Below the pieces are notes generated by a model. It was given only the letters and a program-made list of their open reading frames with translations. It was not told the DNA's origin and ran no database searches. A program made the position numbers and the translations under genes. A stretch of DNA of 64,000 bases, from contig PQWQ01000005.1 in NCBI GenBank assembly GCA_002943765.1, positions 1,240,001 to 1,304,000 of the forward strand. The letters are read 5' to 3'. Within the stretch, counting starts at the first letter, position 1. Each line of letters opens with the position of its first letter. Below, in pieces: positions 23,035-36,735 of this stretch. The stretch is from Psoroptes ovis. Its lineage: Eukaryota; Arthropoda; Arachnida; Sarcoptiformes; Psoroptidae.

Positions 23035-24774
23035 TCGTTCATCTCTTTGTAATTGTCGAAATATGAATAAATTAACAGATCACAAATCAATTTACAATTC
23101 ACTAAAAACACCTGAGATTAGCAAAACAAATGTTTGTTTTGGTTTCATTTGGCTCCTCCCATTCAATTTCATCATCGATGTTGATGTTCATTGCCACTCA
23201 AGTGGCGGGAAAATTAAAAAATTTAAAAAGAAAAATTCAAAAATTTTTGTTGACAAAAAAAAAAATTTTTCCCAAATTAAAATCAAATTGGCATTGAAAT
23301 CCCACAAGGTCCATTGACGATATCTCTGTGATCATCAAGAGAAAAAAAAATGTCAAATCTTTCCTTAATTTGTCCCCTTTTTGTCCATGTAAACGAATGT
23401 TGATGATGATAAAATCTCATTTCCATAATCCGATGTACGATTGATTAATTATGCGATGCATCACCGTCTTTATCTTTGATGAATTTGAATTAATTAAATG
23501 ATTTTCTCCACTGAGAAAATGAAATCATCTTCCCATAATAAAATGTTGTGTAATTTGATTTTGATTTTAGATTTTGAATTTTGATTAAATCATCAAAATA
23601 CTAAATATATAAATGTTATATAAATAACAGTAATAATAATAATAATAAAACGACAAGATTTATTTATTTATTCATTTATTTTTATTTGTCTTTGAATATT
23701 TCCATGAATAATACATTCCATGACACTGTTTTATTTGATCAGTGATTCTCAACCATTTCTAAGCTATAGATTTATTTAATTTTAAATACAGTAAATCAAT
23801 GGCGGATTAAGCACTTGAATTGATTGAAGCACGGGCCAAAATCGGTTGATAATCACTTGATTTCTTCCTATAGAAGATGATCAATAAAAGGAATTTTATT
23901 TCATTTATTTTCTTGTAACATTTTTTTTATTGATTAAATGGAATTAATATTCATATTAATATGTAAGAAAGAAAAAAAAACATAATCATACATCTTTGAA
24001 TTATTAATTTAATTGTATTAATATACAATACAATAAAACATCATAACTCTTGAAATTATTGGAAAATATATTTTCAATGTCAAAATTCAAAAAAAAAAAT
24101 AATCATCATTCATTCATTCATTCGTTTATTATTCACATCAAAATGGATTCAATAAACTTTTCATTTATTCATTTATTTATTTGAAAAATAAATAAATATA
24201 AATATAAATGATTTGAATTGATTAATCGTTAAACGATTGGGGGGGAAGAACAACATATACAAAAAACGAACAAATACAAGCAAATGGTTTGAATGAAACA
24301 TAAATTAATACATTATCATCATCATTACCATCGTAGCATCCTAATGATGATTGTACATTTATTGATCGAATGATTGTTTGAATCATACAACCATCGTTAT
24401 TATCATCAAAAACGTCGTCAGAACGACATCAAATCAAATGCATCACTGTTTTAAATCAATTGAAAACGTCATAAATTGAAAAAATTGATTGTTGTTGTTG
24501 TATCAAGTATTTCAAGTCCAATTGGCTTGATTAGCATCTTTCGAAGATATAATAATAGTGATAATAATATTGATATCATTAATCATATGTTGTTGTCGTA
24601 TCAAATCCATTAATTTAATCAATTTTAATTTGTTTCAATTGATTCAATATCATCTGATTCGTTTATCTATGGACGATAATTGATATAATAATGATGATGA
24701 TTAAGATGATCATAATTGAAGCTGTTTATTATTAAATCAATTAATAAGTTAAGTCATTCGTCGATCAATTGAAA
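23035..24774. other. 1.7-kb intergenic region
   Basis: AT-rich, with several A/T runs, ATTC tetranucleotide repeats around 24111-24132 and 24160-24182, and a G6 run at 24239-24245. It separates the divergent CUT gene and the PI-PLC-X gene. No exon is supported. Confidence 0.55.
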
Positions 24775-26936
24775 ATGAAACTGAATTTGATCTTTGTGTC
24801 TTTGTTGTCAACGATAATTACGCTGTTTTCAACGATTCAAAATATATCAACATTCGAAACATCAACATCGACGACGACAACAGAATTATCAACATTCGAG
24901 AAATTGTTTGCACGTTTTACGGATTTCCTTACCGATCTCAAAAATCCAAATCATCAACATGAAAAAGATTATCGTCAACGTTTAAAATATTATCAAACAC
25001 AGCTAACACATACACATGTATGGTTGACAGTATCTTCGGTTGTAAATGTTACCGGTTATGATCCTGATCATGATCATGACCAGGATTTATTGATTCGTGC
25101 AATCGAAATACATTGGCGGCGACCAACATCACCGAATTATGGTGATTATTTAGCCATATATCGTCGTGATGATTTTTTACAAATACGAACATATCCATTG
25201 ATAAGCGATCCGAAAACGAATGCAACATTTCCACATTATTATAAAACTGATTTAGAATTTAATTATCAAAATTTAACAAATTTAAAACAATCACCATATG
25301 ATGACCCGTATGAAAGTTGTCTTGAATATATTGTTGCATACGTTAATTATCAAGGTAATGTTGAATCAAAAAATTGTATTCGATTACAGCCAAGATGGAT
25401 GGAAATGATGTTTGATCGAATCAAAGATCATCGATTATCCGAGCTAATGATACCTGGTACACATGATACGAGTAGTTATGAAAAATATTCATATGATACA
25501 TATGAATTGGATGGTAAGCACTATTCAATACGGATTCGTTCATTGATAATCAATTAATCTTGTTCTTATGCATCTTATTTGAATGGTTAGTGTTGGCAAG
25601 ATTTCAATATACACAAGATGAATCAATTTATAATCAACTTGCATACGGTATCCGATATATGGATTGGCGGGTCGCTGTTTACAATCAAACAAATCAATCA
25701 ATGATCGTCAATGTTCGGCGAATTAATCGAAAAAAATTGAATCAAAGTAAATCAATGATGATGAATCAATCATCACCAATGTATATGATGAATTATTATG
25801 AAGAATTTTGGATGGTACATGATATGCAACGTAATCGTATTACATTGAAACAAGCATTACGGCAAGTGGAAAAATTTCTCGATCGTACTACACATGAAAT
25901 CGTTATTATTGATTTTCACCGGTTTGTCAAAGGTTTTGATGATGAAAGTGATTTGAATCAAATACGAAAACGTTTAAAAAAATTTATTGATATCATCGAA
26001 ACACAGCTTGGTGAATATCTTATTCCATTCAGGTAGGTGTTTGTGATTGGAATTGAACAATGATTGATTGAACAATTGAAATGATCATAATTAATCAATT
26101 AATTTGAATACTTGAGTTGATCAGAAGCAGTCGAATTGATTGACAATTAATTACAGTTGATTAATGTGAAATATGAGAGAGAAAATTATAAAATAATAAA
26201 ACTGATAGAAAAATGATAATTACTTTTAATTAATCAAAGATAATAATGGTGATAATTAGTTGATTACGAGTTATGAATGATATTAAATAAAAAAAATATT
26301 TCGATTAATAAGGTATATAGTATGCGGTGTGTGTGTTTGTGCATATGGTATATGGTGTGTGATAATGATAATTACAAATGTTTCGGAAAATTTTTTTGAT
26401 TTAGTTCCTGGAACATGGAACAATGATTTGAAATTTATTTGAATTAATTATTCAATGATTATGTCTAATATCGATTCTATTTGTTTCATCTTTCTAGTTT
26501 AAAAGGTTTACCGACGATCGGTAATTTAGTTGCACAAAATAAACGTGTATTAATTGGTTATCAATATAAATTTGATGTAAGAAAATTTCCCGATTCTCGA
26601 TTATTTTGGCCACCAATCAAACATTTATGGGCAAACACTGATAAATTAAGCGAATTAGAACAATATATACAAAAACAAATATGTCGTCAATCACGTACAT
26701 TTAATAATGTACATTTACTTCGGTCAATAATGGCTGAATTGACGCCTACAGTTGAAGGTGTATTGTTTCGCCGCTATCATGGTCTTCGGGAATTAGCATC
26801 ATTAGTTAATATTAATTATGAACAATGGTTTCGTTATCGTTGGCATAATTGTACGAATATTGTGGCGGCTGATTTTTTTCTCGGTTCTGATTTGGTCGAT
26901 ATTGCTATCGATATTAATCGGCAACGTTTTAATTGA
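24775..26936 (+). CDS. Secreted PI-PLC X domain-containing protein
   Basis: Three exons (24775-25513, 25591-26032, 26498-26936; introns 77 and 465 bp) give 539 residues. The ATG opens a clear signal peptide (MKLNLIFVSLLSTIITLFST). An all-beta N-terminal region with DYLAIYRRD and a conserved ESCLEYIVAYVNYQGNVE follows. The X domain begins at SELMIPGTHDTSSYE, with catalytic His at about 230, continues YTQDESIYNQLAYGIRYMDWRV, and has a second His at about 323 (WMVHDMQ) and VIIDFHRFVKG. It ends with LWANTDKLSELEQYIQKQ and FNVVAADFFL-like sequence. This is the PLCXD layout; no Y or C2 domain is present. The family resembles bacterial PI-PLC in chemistry. The signal peptide suggests a secreted or lumenal enzyme. 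Substrate is unknown. Confidence 0.85.
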
Positions 26937-27157
26937 TTGATCTTCGTGTTGTTGTTGTTGTTTACATTTGAATATCGTTGATCAAACCAATACAATAAGT
27001 AATTGAGTCAAAGAATTGTTCAAATCGATATATTATCTGTTATATTATCATCATTTATTAATATTATTGTTGTTCTTTTGTTAATGTTTATTAAAATTAA
27101 AAATAAATTTGTTGAAAATTGGTGAATTAAGTTTATTTATAATTATTTTGATGAAAA

Positions 27158-27568
27158 TTATCGCCGATATGAACATGAATCATATGAATCATCATAGCTG
27201 TCACTGCTAATATGTTCGAAGATATCAAAAAAAAAGGATTAAATGAATCAATCGATAATGAACATGTGGATCAGGATTGATTGATCATCATTGATCAATG
27301 ATTAATTAATTATAAATAAATTAATGATTAAAACTTACTAAGTAGGATAATAACTGACCGGATAAAAATAATGATGTTGATCTTGATAGTGACCACCATC
27401 GTTCATTTTACTTTTACTTAATAATGCACCAACAATTAAACCTTTTAGAAATTTTTTATAACCAATCGATGCATCAACAAATGTTATATTGATGATATTA
27501 ATCATGATATTCATCAATATCAGCATTAATATCGATAAAAATGAAGATAATCTTCGATGTTTGGACAT
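27158..27568 (-). CDS. Small secreted or membrane protein with a Tyr/Asp/Ser tail
   Basis: Two exons (27568-27339, 27206-27158; intron 132 bp) give 92 residues. The first in-frame ATG (MSKHRRLSSFLSILMLI) starts a basic, then strongly hydrophobic segment ending near FVDA, which looks like a signal peptide. The mature part has a basic-hydrophobic stretch (IGYKKFLKGLIVGALLSKSK) and then His/Tyr residues. Reading through the donor would stop at once (PT-stop). Splicing at TTA|GTAAGT to a TTAG acceptor extends the tail with YSDSYDDSYDSCSYRR, so the second exon is likely. I do not recognise the family; it could be a cuticle-associated or secreted peptide. It converges with the PI-PLC-X gene. Confidence 0.6.
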
Positions 27569-28538
27569 TTTTTCTAAAATTATATTGAAGCTCAGATCAT
27601 TCGATGACAACTGAATTAATCGAAATTTTAATGATAACAAATCAAATGCCGAAATCGGAAAAAAAATTAAAATCGTAAATCGCTTTGACAGCTTTTAATT
27701 CAAATAATCTAATGATAATAAATACATGATACAATCGGTGACTTGTTTTGTCATTGTCGTACGTCGTATGATCAACAGTGTCGTATTGGTGTGAATGAGT
27801 TTGAAACTAAATATCTTTGAAATTTCAATTAATTTTCTTTTTGAATCATGAAATTCATTTTATATAAGCTTCGATGTATCCGACATATACAAAAAACATG
27901 CGGAAAATGTCTCCCTATCTTCATTTTCATAGACATTTATGGTTGATTTATTATTTATTATCATCGATTCAACCAAATAAGAAATTAGAAAATGAACAAT
28001 AAAACATTTGAGATGAAAGAGAGACAAGCCATCGTTGATCATTGCTGATGAAAAAACTGCGGAAAACTATGGTAACGATCCTCGAAGTTATTATCGAGTA
28101 TTCGAGGTAAAAGTGTTTTCTAAGGATTGCTTTGATTGTTGGCCGAAATAGACATTTTCACATTGTATTTTTCGGTTCAATAAATAACTTGATTACACAA
28201 GGGAGGAAAACACACCGAAATTTTTGATTAATTTCTGAGAAATTCATTTCATTTCATTTTGAAATCATTTGATTTGATTTGAAAGCACACAATCAATCAA
28301 TTAAATAATGAAATTGGTGAAATATTGATTTGAAAAAATCAATCATTTAACAATTGATTTTGTTTTTTTTTTCGGTGACAAAACTGACAATCATGTGACC
28401 TGTTGATTTGATTTGAGTTGATTGTCAGAAATGTTTCAAGTTCAAGCTGAAAATCGGTTAATTCGAATGGAAATTTTTCCCCGTTTCCCTATTTCCATCT
28501 TTATCACCACCACATGTCACTTGACTTGGATTCATGAA
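27569..28538. other. Intergenic, no gene seen
   Basis: AT-rich spacer between the small secreted gene and the 3' end of the TFIIIA-like gene, both on the minus strand. One ACTATGGTAAC segment near 28066 resembles an X-box half but is unsupported. Confidence 0.5.
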
Positions 28539-29635
28539 CTAATTTCTGGATGGTTTCGTCTCGATTAAATCTGTCAATAAATTTGATTCAGATAATAGCT
28601 TCATATCAAGCTGAATTTCTTCAGTAATTTCATCATCAGCATCTTCAGTATCCACCGATTCCGATGGATCGAACACAGGTTTCAAGCGTAACAATTTGTT
28701 CAGCTTTCCTTTGGTCAAAATTTTCGATTGTTTTCTTTTATTTGGTTTCTTTGCGGGACATTCAGTGTCTTTGAGCTGATTATGGCAACGATCTACATGT
28801 GATATCAATGATTTTTTATGCCTAAATTTTTGTTGACATTGTTGGCAACAATGTTTAGGTTCACAGTGATTCGTTCTCAAATGTGTATTCAATGATGTTT
28901 TCCGTAAATATATACGATCACAATTTTCATGCGGACATTCATATTTGGCCACCGGGATCGTGTGATCATCGTTGAATGTGGAGCTTGAATGTTTGGATTG
29001 AATATGCAACTGCAAATAATGTGATGATGAATATTTTTTCATACAAACATTGCATTCATATTTTTCATGATCATTCGACATGTGTTTTCGTAACAATGAC
29101 CATTTATCAGTGATAAATGTGCAATTATCATATGTACACCTATATCCTCGATGAAATCGACGTTTATGTGCATTCAATTTGGATTTCAGCAAGAAACCTC
29201 GATGATTATCATCACATTGATCACATTTAAATGGTCTAATTTGATGCAAATCAGCTTGATGTCTTCGTAAATCTTGTTTATTATGGAATATCACCTGTTT
29301 ATTATCATTTGCACAATATTCACATTGCCATTCACGTTTTTTACGATTTCGAGGTATTTGTTTATTAACATTTTCATTATTTTCATGCCGTTTCAAATGT
29401 TTATTCAAATATGTTTGACATGCAAATGATGAATCACATTTTGGACAATTAAATGGTATCTAAAATCGGTGATAAATTATTTTAAATGATTAAATTAATC
29501 AAAATTAATCAATCAACTTACATAACCCGTATGACGGACACGTATATGAGCTTGTAGCCGTATATTTTTACTAAAACAGCTATCACATGATTCATATGGA
29601 CATTTAAATCGTTTCGTAGCTGTTGTATTTGTCAT
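28539..29635 (-). CDS. GTF3A: Transcription factor IIIA-like C2H2 protein
   Basis: Two exons (29635-29522, 29459-28539; intron 62 bp) give 344 residues, close to human TFIIIA (365). The junction joins HTGY and IPFNCPKC inside a finger linker. Eight C2H2 fingers are visible, from FKCPYESCDSCF at the start to CCQQCQQKF near residue 260. Order and spacing follow TFIIIA: a compact finger YRCTYDNCTFITDKWSLLRKH with short linker runs straight into YECNVCMKKY, and the next is YECPHENCDRIYLRKTSLNTH. A Lys-rich tail (KKPNKRKQSKILTKGK) and a Leu-rich C-terminus resembling an export signal follow. TFIIIA binds the 5S rRNA gene and 5S RNA. One finger fewer than the usual nine is seen. Orthology is inferred from finger arrangement. 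It is divergent from CCAR1. Confidence 0.68.
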
Positions 29636-30044
29636 TATTTTGACCTTTGGTCAATGGTCAATTGAACCAAATTTAAATGATTCAGAAATGAACCACAAAT
29701 CACAATAAAACTTTACCACGTGGATTACGGTGTAATCGATTGGGTCAAAATAGCGAACAGAAAGCTCCGCCCATATTCGAGCATTGTTTGCTCTTTTGTT
29801 TTTTTTTTTTTTGAAGAAGAAGATTCGGAAACTGAATTTAGTTTTGATTTTTTGATTAATTTTGTGAAATTGAATCATCTTTTTCATTTTATTAATTAAA
29901 ATACAGATAAAGGCGAATAAAAAATATAAATCTTTAAGATTTATGATTGAAAAACAAAGTAAAATCGAACGAATAAGACTTTAATCATCTTCAAAAAAAA
30001 ACTGTAAAAAACGATTGATTGATTTTTTCTCATTTTCACAAATC
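29636..30044. promoter_or_regulatory. Divergent promoter region of the TFIIIA-like gene and CCAR1
   Basis: 409 bp between two outward-facing start codons. It holds A/T tracts and a short GC-richer patch near 29740-29790 (ATTCGAGCATTGTTTGC). No clear TATA box is evident. Confidence 0.45.
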
Positions 30045-33000
30045 ATGCTATCAACACAGCAGCAACAACAACAACAGCAACAATCTTGTAATAATCCACA
30101 ACAACAACAATCAAATTTAGGTAAATATTTCTTAAAATCAATTAGATCGATTTCATTTAATTAATTTGTATGTTTCATTGATAACAGGTCCTACAAAACA
30201 ATCAACTGGAACCATTACAAAATTATTGGACAATTTTGGTTTCATCGATGATTCAGTATTCTTTCCATTGAGGTATTGTTAAGACAATTATTTTTCATTT
30301 TTCTGTATTTCAAATAATTTTCAATTATTTTTGCTGCATATTAATTTTTGTTTTTGCGCAAATTCGCGATTGCGATTGAGAAAAAAATTAATTCGTTTGT
30401 ATTTTTTCAAGTAAAAAAATGATAATCAAAGATTTATGATTATTTGGAATAAATCCAAATTTTATTATATCATAATTAAATTCTAATCAATAATAATTAT
30501 TATTATCTCTTTTTTTCATATTTGAAATCTTGAAAATCTTAAAATGAATATCAATTATATTATTAATAATAATCATATATTCAAACGTCAAAACATTATG
30601 GATGGTCTTAATACTTGTGTGACTAATGAAATGACAAATATAAATCAAAATTTTCCCATAATTTTCTATTTTGGATGGCAACAATATACGACAATTTTAT
30701 TTGTTCCGTTTTGATTCTGATTTTTTTTCGATCACTTTTTTTGTCTCAATGAAATGTCAAATGCGATTGCGGATTGTCAATGTTCTGAATGATGGCTATT
30801 TTTTGGATTTTCGGATGGTCAACAACTTATATCTATTTTTTCTGGTTGTTTTTCGATGTTTGTTTTAAACTTGAAAATTGAAAATATGCAAAAATTTCGA
30901 TTCGAAATGAAACGACAGTGTTGTTAAAGGTGGTGCATCACAAATAAAAATCGGTGATAAAGTATATTTCGAGTGTACATATTCGAAAAATTTACCATTT
31001 AATTGGAATGCAACAACTGTACAACCATTGAATCAGCAACAACAACAACAATCGGCTTCAACAACAGCTGCAGTAGCACCGTCAACATCACAATCGGCAT
31101 CAACAGCATCGGCTTCCTATCATCCATCAGTTCAACAACAGCAACAACAACAACATTTGCATAATCTGTCTCAACATTCATCATCAACATCTTATAATTC
31201 AGTAAAGACATCGTCATCACATCAGTCATCAAATATGTATCATTCACATAATATTCATCAACAGCAGCAGCAACAACAACAACAACCGCAGCATATATCA
31301 CAAAATAATCATCAATTACCTGGTGGATATACACCGGGTGTTGGTGGTCATTTAGGTGGACATCCACCATATCATCATCTTCAACATCCACAGCAAAAGC
31401 CTCCACAAACACCATCATATGGACAGATAGTTGGCCAGCAACAACAGCAACAACCACCACAAGTTTATAATCCAGCAGTAGTTAGTGGTGGTTATCATCA
31501 TAATGTTGCTGCAACTGCTGCTGCGGCTGGAACCACTAATGTTTTACAATCATCAACAGCAGCAGCCACAGCAACTAATCCATCGGTTGCGGCAGCAGCA
31601 GCTGCTGCTGCAGCTGCCGCCGCTGCAACAGTATCGCCAGTAGATCTGGCAAAAGCAGCAGCTGCTGTGGCGCAATTATCCCAATATTGTACGCCAGGAG
31701 CTGCTGCTGCTGCTCAACCAGGACAACAGCAAACGCAACAACAACCGCAGCAGCAGCCGCAATCTGCGCAAACAAATTCATCTGGACAATACGTTGCCGC
31801 AAGTGGTGGACCAGGTGTTGGACTTCATCCTGGATCGTTACAATATACATCAACACCTGGTATACAAAAATGAAAAATTTTTCCCCAAACTTTTTTTTTG
31901 CGATCAATCACAGATTCATTGATCTGTCGAATTTATTGAGATTGATATTTTTGAATTGTTTTCTGGTTTCAAATTTTTCAAAATTCTCTTTTTTCTTTTA
32001 TTTATATGTATCAGGTGCAGCATTTATTAGTTCAACATTCAATCAACAGCAGCAGCATCAGCAACAATCAAAACAACAAAGTGGTGTAGGATCATCAAGA
32101 CCTAGCGGTGGTGGCCGATGGGATCATCAACGTGAGGATCCACGTAATGTAAGCGGTGGTGGAAATTTACGTGGTGGCCAAATTGGTCGTGATGATCCTC
32201 GAAGTGGCCGTTTTGGTGGCCAAGTCAAACAATCACGATTCAGTGATAGTGTTGGACAAGAACAACGTTATCAACATAATCAACAGCAACAAGTTAATCA
32301 ATCATCGAATCATTATACCCGAAGTGGACCAGATTACACATTAGGTGCTAATCAACGTGGCAAATTACAACAACAGCAGCAGCAGCAACAGTCATCTAAT
32401 GATAATTACAATGATGATAGATCAAGATTTCAACGTCGTCGTAATAATGATCGAAATGATTCGAAAATTAGCGTAGAAAATTCGAAAAATTTAGATCGTC
32501 ATCGTAGTGATAGCCGCCGTAATGATCATCATCATCATCGTGAAAGAGATGATAATCGTCGCTCTCATTATGATCGTGACCATTCATCATCGAAACGTTC
32601 GATTTCACCATCACCAAGTTTAGCTAGTACTAGTACTACCGGTGATCGTGGTACATCATCATCGACATCGAATCGTCGCAGCGAATCAAATTTGATGTCT
32701 TATTTGCCAAAACGACGTTATGAACCGTGTAATATACCGAAATCATCGATAGTGAAGTAAGTTCTTTATCTTAATCGAATGCTCATGCAGACTAATTTCA
32801 AATTGTCTTTGATTTTCTTAGAAATCGTTACAATTCAAATGAGCTGAAATCACGTTTCGGTTCGAACACTGTTCATGTACCATCTGATTTAAAAGAAATA
32901 TTGTTCGATGTTGAAAATGATTTTGATATATTAAATATACCGAAACCGATACAATATGAAATTATTGAATCGGATAAAAAAGAATTATCATCATTAGCGT

Positions 33001-36000
33001 CATTATCAAATAAAAATAAATCGAAAGACGCTGATGATAAATCGAAAGAATCTAAAAATCAAGAAATGAAACAAAATGATAAAAAACCAATTATGAAAGA
33101 TGAAAAACAATCGGATGAAAGCGGCGATCATAATGAATCGAATATTGATCAAAAATCATCAATGGATAAGACTATGGATGAGAGTCAAGATGGTGATGAT
33201 GCAAACAATGATAAGAATAATGTAAATGTTCAAGATGATAATGAAGAATCAAGAGATGTTCAAGAATCGATGAATGATTCGAATATAATAATGTCTGATG
33301 GTGAAAATGATCAGAGTTTGAAAATCGATTTGAATGAATCTAAAGATGAAAATGAAGCAACAAATGATGATAAGAAATCTGGCAAAGAAAATGATGATGA
33401 TTCGAATACAAATACGAAATCTAAAGATATTGATGATGTCAAGAATGAAATCGAAAGTAATAAGAATGAAAAATCGAAAAAATCATCAATCAAAGTTTTA
33501 GGACATAAATTTAATGTTAAAGTATTACTTATATCGTTACCATCATTATCGGAAATGTATGAACGTATATTCGGCTCAGAAACGTTTCCAACTGGTAATA
33601 GTCACCATCATTATGATAATAAAAGAACAGCGAATCATTTTCATAAAATATTTCAATTAATTGTTACACGTAACAATAATGATGGATATTCATTGATTGG
33701 TGGTAAATTTCAACGTGATTTAGATGGTCATCTGGCGAATGGTGATCCAAATCTAATCAATACAGCCATTCGAATTGTTTGGGAACAAACTGGATTAAAT
33801 TTATCGAAATGTCGTTGTTGGCGTGTATTTGCTACATTTATTTATAATCGTGATAATTCAATTGATTCAATGAATTGTGGTTATGAAATTACTAAAATTT
33901 ATTTTCCAGATATTTGGTCTTCATTCGATACAATTTATCAACCATTAAATGAATCAATTGATGATTCGATCACCGCAAAGAATTCGATGAATGAAGATGT
34001 TAAAGTAAAAATTGAAAATGTTGAACAACAACCAATGATTAAAGATGAAAAAGCCGTTGAAAAGAAAGATACTAATAAGCCATCAAATTCGGAATCACCA
34101 TTAGATCGTGTTCATATTAAAGATGTATCGAATGATGATAAAAAAGAATACATTGAAAATCTATTACAAACAATGTCATCATTAAAAGTTGCTGAATTGA
34201 AAAATGAATTGGAAAAATTTTATATCCGATATGAAAATCGTTGGAAAAAAGAACAATTATTTCAACGTTTACAAAATGTTTGTATGGAATCATTGAAAAT
34301 TATTAATGGTGAAGATGGTGCTGGTGAAAATACCATAAGTGGTAATGAAAATGAAGATATAACAATTGCGAAATCTGAAGATATCAATATGATGAATGAT
34401 GAAGATGACGCCACAAGTGTAGATGTAGCATCTAAAACTGGTCAAAAACGTAAAATTGATGATGTAAAAGATGAAAATACGAATGATAACGATGCAGGTG
34501 GTGAAGATAAGAATGAAGGTGATCGCAATGAAAATGGTAAAAATGAAAATAATGATATAAGTGAAGATGATTTCACTGATAGTGAAAGTGACCAAAACAA
34601 TGATGATGGTGATGAATTGAAATCAAAGAGAAAAAAATCGAAAAACGAATCCAAAGATGATCATGGAGATGATCGAAATGAAGAAAAACGAAAATATCGC
34701 CAACATATTAAACAATTGATGGAAAAAAATTATAAAGCATCACCATCATCGATTAAAATACATTCGGATAATTTAAATTCGAATAATTCCACCAAACATC
34801 CGCAACAACAAACGCAACAATTATCGATTGTATCATTACATTCAACATTGAATCCACATCGTTTTGATCAATTTGAATTGATAATCGTATCGGAATTGTT
34901 ACGTGACATATTGACCATACATTTTGCACGTTATATCTTGTCAACATTGATTGAAACGATTGAAAAACAACGACCAATATTGCCAGCGATCGATTCAGAT
35001 TCCACTAAAGATAAAGAAAAGGACAAGGATAAAGATATCAAAGAAAACAAGTCTTCATCATCATCATCATCATCAACAGCACCACCACCATTGATCAATT
35101 ATGTTCATTTATCATTTTCATATTTTGATAAAGGACATTGTGGTTATATGTTGGCTGATGATTTAAATTTGATACTACAATCAACTGGTCATATTCAATC
35201 GAAAAAAACATTTCAATCATTGATACAATCATTGCAATCGTTGGCTAATGTACCATCCGCATTATCATCATCATCATCGTCTTCGTCTTCATGGATAAAT
35301 GAAAAAATTATGTACATATTTTTGCAACAACCATCCAAATTGATTACAAGACAATTGAATTATCCAACAATTAATGCAAAATCGGATATTATTCAAGTTA
35401 CTAAAAATGATGGTGATGATAATAATAATTTATTGATAATTGAACGTAATTCCATACAATATAATATTGATGAATTAATCAAACAAAATGAACAAGATCA
35501 AAAATTAAAGGTTAATCTTCAAGATGAATTGATGCATTCGAATAAGAAGATAGGTAAATGTTTATGCTGATTTACTAATTGAATGATTGATTAATTCAAT
35601 TCTTTGTATTTTTTTTTCGATTGTAGGACAATTGGAAAATTATATTCAAGATTTAGAACAAAAACAACGAAAATTGTTGTCAACAAATGATCGACAAAAT
35701 GATGAATTGAATCAAATGCGACGTGATCGTGAGCAAATCAAATTGAAGGTTAGTTTCTTTCGAATTTCAATCAATGATTTCAATTAATTTTATTTCATTT
35801 GATCCCATTTTTAAACAGTATGAACAATTGAAAAAAGTTTGCTCGAAATTTATGGCCGACTTGAATCCATTGATTCAAACAACTGTTGGTGGTGGTGGTG
35901 GTGCATCATCATCATCATCATCGTCATCATCAGTGTCATCAGTATCTGCAACCAACGAAAAATTGGACAGTGAAACCAAGACTAATGGCGGTTCGATTCC

Positions 36001-36022
36001 GGATGAAGATTCGGCAAAATAA
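30045..36022 (+). CDS. CCAR1: Cell division cycle and apoptosis regulator 1 homolog (CCAR1/CCAR2 family)
   Basis: Seven exons (30045-30120, 30188-30272, 30919-31859, 32015-32756, 32822-35553, 35627-35748, 35819-36022) give about 1633 residues; human CCAR1 has 1150. The junctions rebuild the S1-like N-terminal domain (TGTITKLLDNFGFIDDSVFFPLSSVVKGG...KVYFECTY). A large poly-Gln/Ala/His and Arg/Ser-rich region follows, then LKSRFGSNTVHVPSD, acidic low complexity, and the DBC1/Nudix-like domain (about 845-985: YSLIGGKFQRDLDGHLANGDP, TAIRIVWEQTGLNL, KIYFPDIW). Then come a SAP domain (about 1069-1099), an EF-hand-like segment (about 1373-1410) and a C-terminal coiled coil. Family members are nuclear co-activators for Mediator and nuclear receptors that also act in RNA processing. 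Intron 2 is 646 bp, long for this window. Confidence 0.87.
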
Positions 36023-36735
36023 TTTCTGAAAATTTCACGTTTGTTTCAATTTAAATAATCAAGTATATCAATGAATATTCAACAATGATAATTAGTACCT
36101 AATTCAAATCATTTCATCAATATTTTGATCCGTAAATTTTGGAATCAGTAATAATAATCGTAGTTTATTTGCATCTTAATATAATTAATTCATTAATCAA
36201 ACAATAAGATATCATATATCCTAAGGGAATATTAACCTTTTTTTGGTTTCAATTTAACCTTTAATAATTTTCAATTCGACAATTTTCTTGTCAATTTTTT
36301 TTCTCGTCATTTTTCTTCAAGAAATTTCATATGAATTATGGTAATTGATTTGTGAATCAAAAAATTTAAAATTTAAAAATTTTGAATGTCAATTTTATAT
36401 GTGGTTTGATTATTATTGTTTTTAGTCGATTCATCGATTTACTCGAGTGCTCAAGTTTGTTTTTGGATAATTTATTTATTCAAAATACTTCGAAATTGAA
36501 TGGTTCCATTTGTGTTTGGTGGTTACCTTGACGACCTTTGAACACCCCGAAAACAATTGAAATTCTCGTTTTTTCGGTAAAAATATGAAGAATATTACCG
36601 AACTGCTGATCATGGTTTACATTATTCGTTGTGGATGATTCATTTCATTGAATTTCTGTGCCTTGTTTCGCTCTGTTTTGAGATTCTATCCCAAAATTCA
36701 TCAATTCGAAGATAAATCTAATTAAATCATCGAAA
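36023..36735. other. Intergenic with an ARL6 upstream region
   Basis: AT-rich spacer between CCAR1 and ARL6. It includes a GTTACCTTGACGAC X-box match at 36522-36535. Nothing coding is seen. Confidence 0.55.
36522..36535 (+). promoter_or_regulatory. Candidate RFX X-box upstream of ARL6
   Basis: GTTACCTTGACGAC matches all 14 positions of the degenerate worm X-box consensus RYYNYYWWRRNRAC, with a perfect left half GTTACC. It lies about 200 bp before the ARL6 ATG. BBS genes are RFX targets in worm and fly. The consensus is degenerate enough that several chance matches are expected across the window. Confidence 0.4.

Noticed and set aside
28063..28076. X-box-like ACTATGGTAAC
   Set aside because: Only 12 of 14 positions match, the gene nearest is an unknown secreted protein 500 bp away, and such matches are expected by chance.
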